DNA of 54,547 nt from UBA1479 sp963972065 (lineage in GTDB: Bacteria > Pseudomonadota > Alphaproteobacteria > Rhodospirillales > Casp-alpha2). Shown piece after piece: positions 1 through 7,729 of this stretch. The DNA is taken from contig CAXAVJ010000014.1 in NCBI GenBank assembly GCA_963972065.1, positions 1-54,547 on the forward strand. Direction: 5' to 3'. A model generated the notes under the pieces. It made no database searches. It had not been told where the DNA came from and was given only the letters and a program-made list of their open reading frames with translations. Numbering within the stretch: position 1 is the first letter of the stretch; the number at the start of each line of letters is the position of its first letter. Both the position numbers and the translations under genes were made by a program.

Positions 1-55
1 CGCGAGCCGCTCCCGCCTGACCTGCGTGCCCGGCTCTGTGCCCGGCTCTGTGCCC

Positions 56-124
56 GGCGCGTTCCGGCGCGCCTGTAATACCAGACGACTGAATGCGGCG
101 TCACCGACCTGGCGTTGATCGTGG
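56..124 (+). pseudogene. Decayed fragment of a C39-peptidase exporter gene
   Basis: This stretch aligns base for base with 1413-1481, the part of the large exporter gene that encodes the catalytic-cysteine motif, with roughly a dozen mismatches in about 69 bp. Read in the matching frame it gives PARL, a stop codon, then YQTTECGVTDLALIV. The glutamine codon CAA has become TAA. No open frame continues on either side, so this is a relic of a second exporter copy or of a duplication of the locus. What lies to the left of position 1 is unknown. Confidence 0.7.
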
Positions 125-384
125 TATCGTCGGGGAACCGCATTTCAAATCGGCGCCTCGTTCCGGTCACAGCAACTGTGATACGCACCACCAGCCCGAA
201 ACGCAGGGAATAACGTTTTTGGACACAAGGGAAAGTGAAGACCCCGGACAGTAGACTAGACTGCTGTCAATTGAGGAGGAAACCTCCTGCCGTATTGTGC
301 TCCTGATTGCTTTGTCAAAATCGCGCTGCGGGGATTTTCCCGCGATCAATTCGGCCCGCCGATCGGCAGAATATGGGGTTTCAA
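125..384. other. Non-coding stretch upstream of the first leader peptide
   Basis: No credible gene is visible. A small hairpin (GGAGG-AAA-CCTCC, about 275-287) is the only obvious structure. The promoter of the leader peptide gene must lie here, but I could not fix its -35 and -10 boxes. Confidence 0.4.
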
Positions 385-669
385 ATGAACCAGAACATCG
401 TCGATTACTATCAGACAGTACGCCAAGACAAAGCCCTGCAAGCCGCCTATGCGGGTTGTGAAAACTTTGATCAGATCATCGAAAAAGCCGTCGATGAAGG
501 ACGCAAACTGGGCTTTTCCTTCACCAAGGAAGAAGCCCTGGCCGCCGGGATGAATTTCAAGGCGCTGTGCAGCCAGGCCGCCAACGACGACGAACTGACC
601 GAGTTCGAACTCGAGATGATTTCCGCCGGCTCAATATCACCAGGCAAACCAATTAAACCTGAGTTTTAA
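385..669 (+). CDS. Nif11-type leader peptide, RiPP precursor 1
   Basis: A 94-residue precursor peptide. The N-terminal part (MNQNIVDYYQ...) and the block GFSFTKEEALAAGMNF followed by an acidic ELTEFELEMISAG helix are typical of Nif11-like leader peptides, which guide modification enzymes and are cut by a C39 peptidase. The predicted cut after ISAG would release a 12-residue core, SISPGKPIKPEF, rich in Pro and Lys and without Cys. I chose ATG 385 rather than ATG 373 because the second precursor starts with the same MNQNI. The next gene is a sister precursor and the exporter follows 650 bp on, which supports a secreted RiPP. No modifying enzyme is visible, so the nature of the modification is unknown. 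Confidence 0.8.
   Translation: MNQNIVDYYQTVRQDKALQAAYAGCENFDQIIEKAVDEGRKLGFSFTKEEALAAGMNFKALCSQAANDDELTEFELEMISAGSISPGKPIKPEF
511..630 (+). repeat. 120-bp direct repeat, copy 1 (leader block)
   Basis: This block matches 970-1089 at 116 of 120 positions, while the 5' halves of the two genes and their 3' ends are unrelated at DNA level. It ends at the last base of the codon before the predicted core peptide. The pattern points to recent duplication or gene conversion of the leader only. Confidence 0.85.
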
Positions 670-843
670 GGAATACCGGCGCGAGCCGCCGCCACCGCGC
701 AGACGGCATGATCAAGCCTTCGCGGGCAGGCGGAACATTGGCGCAATCGATTTTGGACCCACGGCCAAGCCATTCGCCGACGGACCGGGTGCGGTTCGAA
801 TAAAAGAATGTGCAACTCATAGATCACGCGAATGGAACCCCTA

Positions 844-1122
844 ATGAATCAGAACATCATCGAATATTACAGGCAGTTGCGGGTCAGCGAAGACCTGATG
901 GCGGCATTTTCTCTGTCGAAAACCCCTGAAGACGTCGCGGATACCGCCGTCGAACAGGGCGACAAGCTCGGCTTTTCGTTCACCAAGGAAGAAGCCCTGG
1001 CCGCCGGGATGAATTTCAAGGCGCTATGCAACGAGGCCGCCAACGACGACGAACTGACCGAGTTCGAACTCGAGATGATTTCCGCCGGCACCTCTGTACA
1101 ATGTGTTGACACAAGTGCCTGA
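844..1122 (+). CDS. Nif11-type leader peptide, RiPP precursor 2
   Basis: A 92-residue precursor that begins MNQNIIEYYRQ and carries the same GFSFTKEEALAAGMNF...ELEMISAG leader block as the upstream gene. Its predicted core after ISAG is the ten-residue TSVQCVDTSA, with one Cys and three Ser/Thr. One Cys plus Ser/Thr would allow a single thioether ring or a disulfide, but this is inference. The start at 844 is preferred over 832 by analogy with the first precursor. A strong intrinsic terminator lies 80 bp downstream, so the two precursors may be transcribed apart from the exporter gene. Confidence 0.8.
   Translation: MNQNIIEYYRQLRVSEDLMAAFSLSKTPEDVADTAVEQGDKLGFSFTKEEALAAGMNFKALCNEAANDDELTEFELEMISAGTSVQCVDTSA
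970..1089 (+). repeat. 120-bp direct repeat, copy 2 (leader block)
   Basis: Second copy of the block at 511-630, with four mismatches. It ends exactly at the leader/core border of precursor 2. Confidence 0.85.
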
Positions 1123-1205
1123 CAATTGCTGCCGGCCATAGGTCGGCATGGCGGCTTTCCGGCTGGAAAGGTTTTTGGCGCCATCCGGGGCCTGATCGAC
1201 CATGA

Positions 1206-1246
1206 GCGCCTCGCACCTTACCGGTGCGGGCGCTTATTTCCTTTTT
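1206..1246 (+). terminator. Rho-independent terminator after the precursor peptides
   Basis: The stem GCGCC-(T)-CGCACC / GGTGCG-GGCGC has a five-base loop and is followed by TTATTTCCTTTTT. It lies between the second precursor and the exporter. Partial read-through here would give much more precursor than exporter transcript. Confidence 0.8.
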
Positions 1247-1316
1247 AAGGGCGTGGGCGGGTTCTGGCCGACCGGCGCCGGACAAGGGCCCTTACACACT
1301 TTAGATCGCAGGGAAC

Positions 1317-4300
1317 GTGACCGCTGAACAATTGACGACGGATGCCGCGATCCTGCGGCGGGAAACCCCGGTTCGGCGGTTTCGCCGGTGGTTGATGGAC
1401 GTTTTCTGCCGGCTGGCGGCACGGCGCGTGCCGACGCGCCTGCAATATCAGACGACGGAATGCGGCGTCGCCGCCCTAGCCATGATCCTGGCCCATCACG
1501 GACGGTGCGTCCCCCTGGAAGACATCCGCCGCGTCACCGGCGTATCGCGCGACTGCCTGCACGCGGGCGACATGGTTCGCGCCGGCCGTCATTACGGCCT
1601 TGAAAGCGCCGCCTTCAGCCGCGAGCCGGAAGCCCTGCGCCGCATGGCGTTTCCCTTCGTCGCCCATCTGCGGTTCATCCATTTCGTCGTCGTCGAGGGC
1701 ATGACGTCTGACCGGGTCCTGGTCAACGACCCGGCCTGCGGCCGATCCGAAATCCCGATCGAAACGTTCCATGAAGGCTTCACGGGGATCGTTCTTACCT
1801 TTCGTCCGGGCCCCGGGTTCAAGGCCGGCGGGCGCCCCGACCGTCTGTATCGCGATTTATGGCGACGGATCGACGGCGGCACGAAGGCGTTGTTCGCCGT
1901 CGCGGCGGCCGCGGCCTGCCTGTCGCCCCTGACGCTCGTCGCCCTGGCCGGAATCCTGGTTCAGACCGCCGATGGGGTCTTCCGGGGGGGCGGTCTTTCG
2001 GGGGCGGCCTTTGTGTCGGTGACCGCCGTTCTTTTCCTGCGCGGGTTGCTGTCCCTGGGGCAGTCCGTTTCTCTCGAACAGATGCGCCGCCGCATGAGCG
2101 GCCGTCTCGCCGGGGGTTTTCTGATGTCTTTGATCGGACGGCCGTTTGCTTATCTCGGCTACCGCCTGCCCAGCGAACAGGTCAAAAGCGTCTACGACAA
2201 CGACCTGATCGCCCGGCTTCTCTGCCGGGAAATTGTTCCGGTCCTGCTCACCCTCCCGGCTGTCCTGATCCTGGTGACCGGCATCGCCCGCCTATCCCCG
2301 GGTGCGGCCGTCGCCGCCTTGGGTGGCTGCCTGATCACGGTGGGGGTGCTCACCCTATTGTCATTCTGGCGATCAGGGGCACGGCGAAAGCATGCGGCCC
2401 AGGCCGACGACGATTTCTGCGCCATCCTGGGCGCAACCGCCACCATCGAAGCGGATAAGGTCGCCGGCATGGAAGGTGACTTCGTCGCCGGCGGCATGGG
2501 CCAGGCAGCCGCCGCGGCCGTCCATGACCAGGACGACGCCGTGGCCGGGATCGCCGGCCGGGTTACCTGCACGATAACGGCCTGCGCCACGCTGTTCGCC
2601 ACGGCCCTGATGGCCGCCGTCGCCTGGCGCGCGGGCGACCTGGCGCTGGCGGACTTGATCGGCGTCATCTTTCTGGGCGGCGCGGTGGCGCATGCCTTGC
2701 GCGACTGGCCGAACCTGCGGGGAAAGCTGGATGCCCTCCATCATGCCTTGCTGCGACAGGACGACGTTGACGGCGATGGCGCTCAAGAACCTGAAGTCGC
2801 CGCGCAAGCGGCCCGTTCAGGGGACCCTGCCTTGCGGTTTCGGAATGTCGTGTTCGGCCATTCGCCGACGCGGCCGCCGTTGCTGAACGGCGTCGATTTC
2901 GAATTTCAGGCCGATGCCGAGCAGGTCGGCATCACCGGACCTTCAGGCGGCGGCAAGTCGACCTTCGCCGCGGTGGCCGCCGGCCTGCATGCGCCGTGGT
3001 CCGGCACCGTCGACGCCCCTGCCCGCGTGATGTGGGTCGACAAGTCGCCGTTCCTGTTCGACGGCACGGTGCGCGGCAATCTGGTTTTATGGCGGCAGGG
3101 CGCCACCGATGCGGACCTGTGGCGGGCTCTTGCCGATGCCTGCGTCGATGACGTCATTCAGGCCCGGCCCGATGGCCTGGATGCCCCGATGACGGCCCGT
3201 GGCCGCAATTTCAGCGGGGGCCAGCGTCAGCGCCTGGAGATCGCCCGCGCCCTGACCTTCGATCCACGGGTGCTGATCCTGGACGAAGCCCTGGACGCCC
3301 TGAATCCGGACCTTGAAGCCCGGTTGCGCGCCAACCTGCGGCGGCGCGGTTGCGCCCTGGTGATCGTCAGCCACCGGGCCTCGACCCTGGCGACCTGCGA
3401 CCGCGTGCTGCATTTTTCGGATGGCCGCCTGCTCGACCACCGCCCATCCCCCGGTATCGCCGAGGCCCGCTCAATTCGCCCCCAGATCGAGACCGCCTTC
3501 CATGCCCCTTCCGACAGCCCCGCCATCGCAACGACGGTGCCGCCCGGGCCTGGACCCGCCATCGGCGCCTACAGGCGCCAGGTCAGGTTCCTTCAGAAAG
3601 AGTTTTGGCGGCGTCCCCATTTGCCGCTTATCGGCCGGCGGCAGGGCGATGGCGGCCCGCTGCACTTAAACCCAGGCCCTGGTGGATATTGGCTGGACGG
3701 TGGACGGCGGGCCGTTTCCGGCGATGTCATGGCGCCGACGGCCGATTGCCTGTATCCGCCCGCCGACCTTCAGGTGCAGGGACCAATCGCCCTGTTCCGC
3801 GGATGGATGTCCGGCGCCGCCGGTGATTTCGCACGGGCCGCGTTTCTTGCGGCCACCTCGGCGGTGGCGGTGCTCGCCATGGCGATGCTGGCGGCACGCC
3901 CGGTTCTAGGCGACGGGGCGGGCCCCGACTGGAAGCTCTGGATCAGTCTGGCGGGCGGGCTGGCCGTGCTGGGGCTGCTGCAGGCGGCGCAAGGCCTGTC
4001 GCTGCTGCGGGCGGAACAACGCGTCCGGGTTTCCGCCCTCGGCGACCTGTATCAACGCCTGATCGCGATCCGGCCAAGCTTCTTCCGCATCGCCGTGCCC
4101 GAGGCGCTGGCCCGGGCCTTTGCCGTGCTGTACCGCGCATTGGAACTTGTGCGGGGCGAGGCCGCGGCGAAGGCCGCCGATATTGTCCTGGTCGCGGGCG
4201 GTGGTCTCGTCCTCGGCTGGCTGGACCCATGGGTCGGCCTGGCGGCGGGCGTCCTGGCGGTTGCCGGGATTGTCATCCGCTCGTGGGGAGCGGGCGCCGT

Positions 4301-5465
4301 GGCGACGGCGCAGCGCGCCGTCGACGCCCGCCGCTTGGCCGGGCGCCGGTTCCTGTTCGACATGATGCAGGGCATGGCGCGCCTGCGGGTCGTCGGCGGC
4401 GAGGCCCGCGCCGCGGCCTATTGGCAGGCATTATTCGCCCAAGAAGGCCGCCTTTCGTTCCACCGGGAAATCGCCGCGCTCTGGGCGCGCATCGCGGGGG
4501 ACTTGTGGCTTTGGGCTGGGTTGATTGTCCTTGTCCTGGTCGCGGCGGAACGCGGCGCCGGGCCCGCACCGGCGTGGCAAATTGCCGTCACCCTGCTGAT
4601 CGCCTGGCCGACCTTGGCCGCCGCCTTGCGCGTCGGGGACGCCCTGTCCAACGGTCTTTCATTGGCGCATGCGCTGCAGGATCTCCACCCCCTGTTACAA
4701 GCACCACTTGATCCCGCAGGAATGGCACCTGATCACGATCCAGTCGTCATCTTCGACGACGTTGGATTCCGCTACGGCGGCACGACGATCCCGGCGTTTG
4801 AGGGCGTGTCCTTCACGCTCATGCCCGGCGACAGGGTCGCCGTCGTCGGCCCCTCCGGCAGTGGCAAGTCGACCCTGCTGCGCCTGTTGCTCGGCTTCGA
4901 TCAGGCAACCCAGGGGCGCATTCTGGTCGCCGGCCGGAACCTGGAGGAAACCGACGTTCGGGCCTGGCGATCCCGCATCGGCGTGGTCCAGCAGGATGAC
5001 CGCGTCACCGCGTCCTCCACCATACGCAGCATCATTTCCGGCCTGGCGCCCGTCGGCCTCGATGCGGTCTGGCAAGCCGCCGAACTGGCCTCACTGGGCG
5101 ACGACATCCGCGCCATGCCCATGGGCATGCAGACCATCGTCGAACACGGCAAGCTGTCGACCGGGCAGGAACAACGGCTGCTGATCGCCCGCCAATTGCT
5201 GCGCCGCCCCCGGCTGCTGATCCTCGACGAAGCGACCAACGCCATCCCCGAGGATGTTCAGGCACGCCTCTTCGCCAACCTGCGCAATGAGGGCATCGGC
5301 TGTATCCTGGCAACGCACCGCGAAAGCGCCATCACCGCCGCCGACCGGGTGATCGTTCTGAACGCGGGCCGGAAAATGTGGGACGGCACGCCGGCGGCCT
5401 TTGCGCGGGACCCCGCGTTCCAGGCGCTCGTCGGGCGCGAACGGCTGATGGAGGGCGGGGCATGA
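1317..5465 (+). CDS. Fused NHLP-type peptidase/ABC exporter (two transporters in one chain)
   Basis: A 1382-residue inner-membrane exporter for the Nif11 precursors. Residues about 40-165 form a C39 peptidase with an intact triad: Cys49 (QTTECG), His122 (IHFVVV) and Asp138 (NDPACG). A membrane domain (about 190-480) and a first ATPase follow: Walker A GPSGGGKST near 541, signature FSGGQRQR at 632, Walker B VLILDEA near 652 and an H-loop SHRAS. A linker of about 120 residues leads to a second membrane domain and a second ATPase: Walker A GPSGSGKST at 1178, signature LSTGQEQR at 1280, Walker B LLILDEA near 1300. Known NHLP systems encode a peptidase-ABC protein and a second ABC protein separately; here both are one polypeptide, i.e. 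a covalent heterodimer. The start is GTG 1317 behind CAGGGA. The gene overlaps the HlyD stub by ATGA. Confidence 0.88.
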   Translation: MTAEQLTTDAAILRRETPVRRFRRWLMDVFCRLAARRVPTRLQYQTTECGVAALAMILAHHGRCVPLEDIRRVTGVSRDCLHAGDMVRAGRHYGLESAAFSREPEALRRMAFPFVAHLRFIHFVVVEGMTSDRVLVNDPACGRSEIPIETFHEGFTGIVLTFRPGPGFKAGGRPDRLYRDLWRRIDGGTKALFAVAAAAACLSPLTLVALAGILVQTADGVFRGGGLSGAAFVSVTAVLFLRGLLSLGQSVSLEQMRRRMSGRLAGGFLMSLIGRPFAYLGYRLPSEQVKSVYDNDLIARLLCREIVPVLLTLPAVLILVTGIARLSPGAAVAALGGCLITVGVLTLLSFWRSGARRKHAAQADDDFCAILGATATIEADKVAGMEGDFVAGGMGQAAAAAVHDQDDAVAGIAGRVTCTITACATLFATALMAAVAWRAGDLALADLIGVIFLGGAVAHALRDWPNLRGKLDALHHALLRQDDVDGDGAQEPEVAAQAARSGDPALRFRNVVFGHSPTRPPLLNGVDFEFQADAEQVGITGPSGGGKSTFAAVAAGLHAPWSGTVDAPARVMWVDKSPFLFDGTVRGNLVLWRQGATDADLWRALADACVDDVIQARPDGLDAPMTARGRNFSGGQRQRLEIARALTFDPRVLILDEALDALNPDLEARLRANLRRRGCALVIVSHRASTLATCDRVLHFSDGRLLDHRPSPGIAEARSIRPQIETAFHAPSDSPAIATTVPPGPGPAIGAYRRQVRFLQKEFWRRPHLPLIGRRQGDGGPLHLNPGPGGYWLDGGRRAVSGDVMAPTADCLYPPADLQVQGPIALFRGWMSGAAGDFARAAFLAATSAVAVLAMAMLAARPVLGDGAGPDWKLWISLAGGLAVLGLLQAAQGLSLLRAEQRVRVSALGDLYQRLIAIRPSFFRIAVPEALARAFAVLYRALELVRGEAAAKAADIVLVAGGGLVLGWLDPWVGLAAGVLAVAGIVIRSWGAGAVATAQRAVDARRLAGRRFLFDMMQGMARLRVVGGEARAAAYWQALFAQEGRLSFHREIAALWARIAGDLWLWAGLIVLVLVAAERGAGPAPAWQIAVTLLIAWPTLAAALRVGDALSNGLSLAHALQDLHPLLQAPLDPAGMAPDHDPVVIFDDVGFRYGGTTIPAFEGVSFTLMPGDRVAVVGPSGSGKSTLLRLLLGFDQATQGRILVAGRNLEETDVRAWRSRIGVVQQDDRVTASSTIRSIISGLAPVGLDAVWQAAELASLGDDIRAMPMGMQTIVEHGKLSTGQEQRLLIARQLLRRPRLLILDEATNAIPEDVQARLFANLRNEGIGCILATHRESAITAADRVIVLNAGRKMWDGTPAAFARDPAFQALVGRERLMEGGA

Positions 5466-5635
5466 GCGACAAACCCGTGCTCCAAGCCCGGCGCAATCTG
5501 TTCCGCACCATCGCCCTCGACCGCTACCGGGGGGCCATCGAAGTCGACACCCCCCACGTCCTGCCGTCCTGGCGCCCAGGGCTTGTCGTGGCGGCAGCGG
5601 TCGTGGCGCTCGCTGTCGCACTCATTTGGATTTAA
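5462..5635 (+). pseudogene. Truncated NHLP-type HlyD membrane-fusion protein (N-terminus only)
   Basis: A 57-residue frame overlapping the exporter by ATGA. It has the start of an NHLP secretion adaptor: an RNLFRTIALDRY segment, a short linker with a VLPSWRP motif, and one membrane helix (LVVAAAVVALAVALIWI). It then stops, where the family normally continues for over 200 periplasmic residues. The following 100 bp in all three frames show no HlyD-like sequence, so the rest was lost by deletion rather than a simple frameshift. The tRNA-derived island border lies 105 bp downstream, so an older insertion or excision at this tRNA may have removed it. It could still be made as a small membrane peptide. 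Confidence 0.6.
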
Positions 5636-5739
5636 AGCGGGTCGGAGGGGACAGCGGAACGAAATCGGCACAAAGTTCGGAACGCCCGCCGGACACCCGG
5701 CGAACGCGGCCATAACACCCTGATATGAATAAGGAAGAA

Positions 5740-5785
5740 TGGTGGGCTGTGTAGGATTCGAACCTACGACCCGCTGATTAAGAGT
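5740..5785. repeat. Left attachment site of the island (attL)
   Basis: 46 bp identical to the 3' half of tRNA-Lys at 23920-23965 (CCA end through the anticodon), after which the sequences diverge. It has no 5' tRNA half, so it is not a functional tRNA. Confidence 0.9.
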
Positions 5786-5826
5786 TTGAAATAATTGAAT
5801 AATCAAGATCGGGAGCGATTCCAGAA

Positions 5827-5863
5827 GATAATGAATTAAGTACTTTAGCTCTAATTCATTATC
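5827..5863. repeat. 12-bp perfect inverted repeat near the left end
   Basis: GATAATGAATTA and TAATTCATTATC are separated by 13 bases. It sits between attL and the arm-type repeats, about 230 bp beyond the last Detocs gene. It lacks a clear T-run, so a role as a binding site or in att recombination is as likely as termination. Confidence 0.55.
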
Positions 5864-5901
5864 GCCACCTTCCCTCCAAAATCCCCTGCTATCGCAACCA
5901 T

Positions 5902-5920
5902 GTGTGCCAAAAGTGTGCCA
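5902..5920 (+). promoter_or_regulatory. Putative integrase arm-type sites, left end
   Basis: Two copies of GTGTGCCA start 11 bp apart (5902 and 5913). The same tandem pair, same spacing and same orientation, recurs at 23844-23862 just inside the right end. Paired repeats inside both att sites are what tyrosine integrases bind with their N-terminal domain. Confidence 0.6.
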
Positions 5921-6096
5921 CGGACGCATTTATGAAATTTCTCCAAGATCGCCGATTAGCTGTTCAGCCCCTGAGAGGAGATGGACTCTACCTAAAAATG
6001 GAGGAAAAATCGGGGCTCAGGTCAGCACCACCAAAGCTTAGGGAGTATTCGTTCAGAATCCGATTGTAGGAAACGCTTACACAAGCTCCATCTACT

Positions 6097-7278
6097 TCAC
6101 ATCGAACCTTGAGAATGGTCCAAGAGTTGCTGCAAGGCTTCGCAAACGAAACGAGCTGACACGATTGCTCCATATTCTTGGAGCGCATCGCTCTTGACCT
6201 CATCTCCGAAGTCAACGACCGCCTTTGCACCGAAAAATTGGACGTCATTGCGAGCGGATAGCGTAACCGCGCGATAGAGGCCATACATCTCCATATCAAT
6301 TCCCGCTGCCTTTCTATGCTGTTCGGCGACAAACGTCACTTTCTCCGCTTGGGCTAAAACGGCAGATCCTGATGCAAGTGGTGCAATTTTGGGTTTATTC
6401 TTTATCTGCGGGCGGGCGCATTCTAACCCTGCCTCTAATTTATCGATGAGGCCGTCACGCTCTATAAATGATGACAGATTAACTCTAGTGTTTTCGAGGA
6501 TTTCTACGGGGTAAGCCTCTCCCTCAAATTTATCTTTCGTCCACTTTCCCGATTGATAGTCCCACGATGACCCAGCAATTATGAGTTGGCCCATCTTGGA
6601 ATTCTCTTGGATGCCAGCGCATATGCCGGACATGGCAACGAATTTTGGTGAGAAGACCTCGATTGCTTTACTTGTTGTGACTGCGCACGAAACTGGGCCC
6701 ATAGTTGGTAGTTTTATACCTATGCCCTTGTACTGACCAATATCGATGAAAACTACTTCAAGGTCTCGGTGAGATGTCCTACTTCCTATTTTGGCCGTTG
6801 TCTCAGAATAGGCTCTCAATTCTTTATCAAGTGCGCATACGATCATGAAGTCTACGAAGTCACGATTGCGTATTCTAGTGATGTATAACTCTAGCGTAGA
6901 TTCCCATTTTGAGTTGATGTCATCGTAATGCAGACAAATAATTCCGCACTCAATGAAGCGCCTTAACTCTGACTCAACAATTTCTTTATGCTCAGATAAG
7001 GCAATAAGATATGCATCTTTATTATTATGGTTAGTTCGAACTAAATTTATTAATTCACCAGTTATGTTTTGAGTCGGCCCACCACTGGTGAATGGTAACA
7101 AAAGATCAATGATAATGAGGTCATATTTTTGAACATTTATTTGTTTAGCGGTCTCAGCCAGTGATTCACAGATATCGAATTGCACGACAATAGGAGTAAG
7201 CCAGCCAGATACGAGCTCTCGTACCTTCGACTGCTTCGCCCGTGAATCATCAATCATCAAGATTCGCATCAATGGCAC
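6097..7278 (-). CDS. dtcC: Detocs effector: receiver domain fused to a PNP-type nucleosidase
   Basis: A 393-residue protein. Residues 5-130 are a response-regulator receiver (MRILMIDD acidic pocket; phospho-acceptor Asp58 in DLIIID). Residues about 140-390 are a phosphorylase/nucleosidase fold: GPVSCAVTTSKAIEVFSP (194-211), MSGICAGI (216-223), GIDMEMYG (326-333) and VVDFGDEVKSD (354-364), the latter two placed like the MTAN substrate and catalytic-acid loops. In the known Detocs system, DtcC is a receiver-PNP protein that cleaves ATP to adenine and ribose triphosphate once phosphorylated. Gene order after a large kinase and a stand-alone receiver matches. The start is GTG 7278 or ATG 7269; either overlaps dtcB, implying coupled translation. 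Confidence 0.85.
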   Translation of the reverse strand: MPLMRILMIDDSRAKQSKVRELVSGWLTPIVVQFDICESLAETAKQINVQKYDLIIIDLLLPFTSGGPTQNITGELINLVRTNHNNKDAYLIALSEHKEIVESELRRFIECGIICLHYDDINSKWESTLELYITRIRNRDFVDFMIVCALDKELRAYSETTAKIGSRTSHRDLEVVFIDIGQYKGIGIKLPTMGPVSCAVTTSKAIEVFSPKFVAMSGICAGIQENSKMGQLIIAGSSWDYQSGKWTKDKFEGEAYPVEILENTRVNLSSFIERDGLIDKLEAGLECARPQIKNKPKIAPLASGSAVLAQAEKVTFVAEQHRKAAGIDMEMYGLYRAVTLSARNDVQFFGAKAVVDFGDEVKSDALQEYGAIVSARFVCEALQQLLDHSQGSM

Positions 7279-7717
7279 TCAGTATTTTGAGAAACGGCTT
7301 CTTCCATTCTTCATCTTGATACTTGTATAGGATCGCCCCTCTGATGTCGCAATCGTAATGGCCTACTAGGAGGCCCCTTGCCTTTTCCAAGGGGTAAAAC
7401 TCACCGTTGAGTTCGATATCTGGGTATTGAGTAAGGATAATCACTTTTATTGGCTTCCCAATTCTGTGCAGCAAACGGATTATTTCCAATCCGCCCTGCG
7501 GCTGGTTCAGCCCACCTATAGAACTGGTGCGTTTGCCAAAGGTTGGTAGCGCCATATCCAATATCAGCACCTCGGCATTGGTATCTTTTGCGCGAATAAA
7601 ACCTTCTCTGACGTTCGTTGCCGCCTCAATAACAAGACCGGGAAAGTTCTCGGTGATTAGCTGCGCGATATCCCGAACCTTGTGTTCGTCGTCTTCAATC
7701 AGCAAGACCTTAGTCAT
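7250..7717 (-). CDS. dtcB: Detocs stand-alone receiver protein
   Basis: A 155-residue single-domain response regulator: acidic pocket VLLIEDD, phospho-acceptor Asp54 in VLILDMALP, conserved Thr/Lys region near VIILTQYP. It has no output domain. In characterised Detocs loci the middle gene is a lone receiver that accepts phosphate from the kinase and is thought to buffer the effector against accidental activation. It sits 12 bp after dtcA and overlaps dtcC, so all three are likely one transcript. It is AT-rich compared with the flanking chromosome. Confidence 0.82.
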   Translation of the reverse strand: MTKVLLIEDDEHKVRDIAQLITENFPGLVIEAATNVREGFIRAKDTNAEVLILDMALPTFGKRTSSIGGLNQPQGGLEIIRLLHRIGKPIKVIILTQYPDIELNGEFYPLEKARGLLVGHYDCDIRGAILYKYQDEEWKKPFLKILSAIDANLDD

Positions 7718-7729
7718 GAGCCAACATCC

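Noticed and set aside
5740..5785. A second tRNA-Lys gene
   Set aside because: Only the 3' half of the tRNA is present; there is no D arm or 5' acceptor strand. It is the attL repeat.
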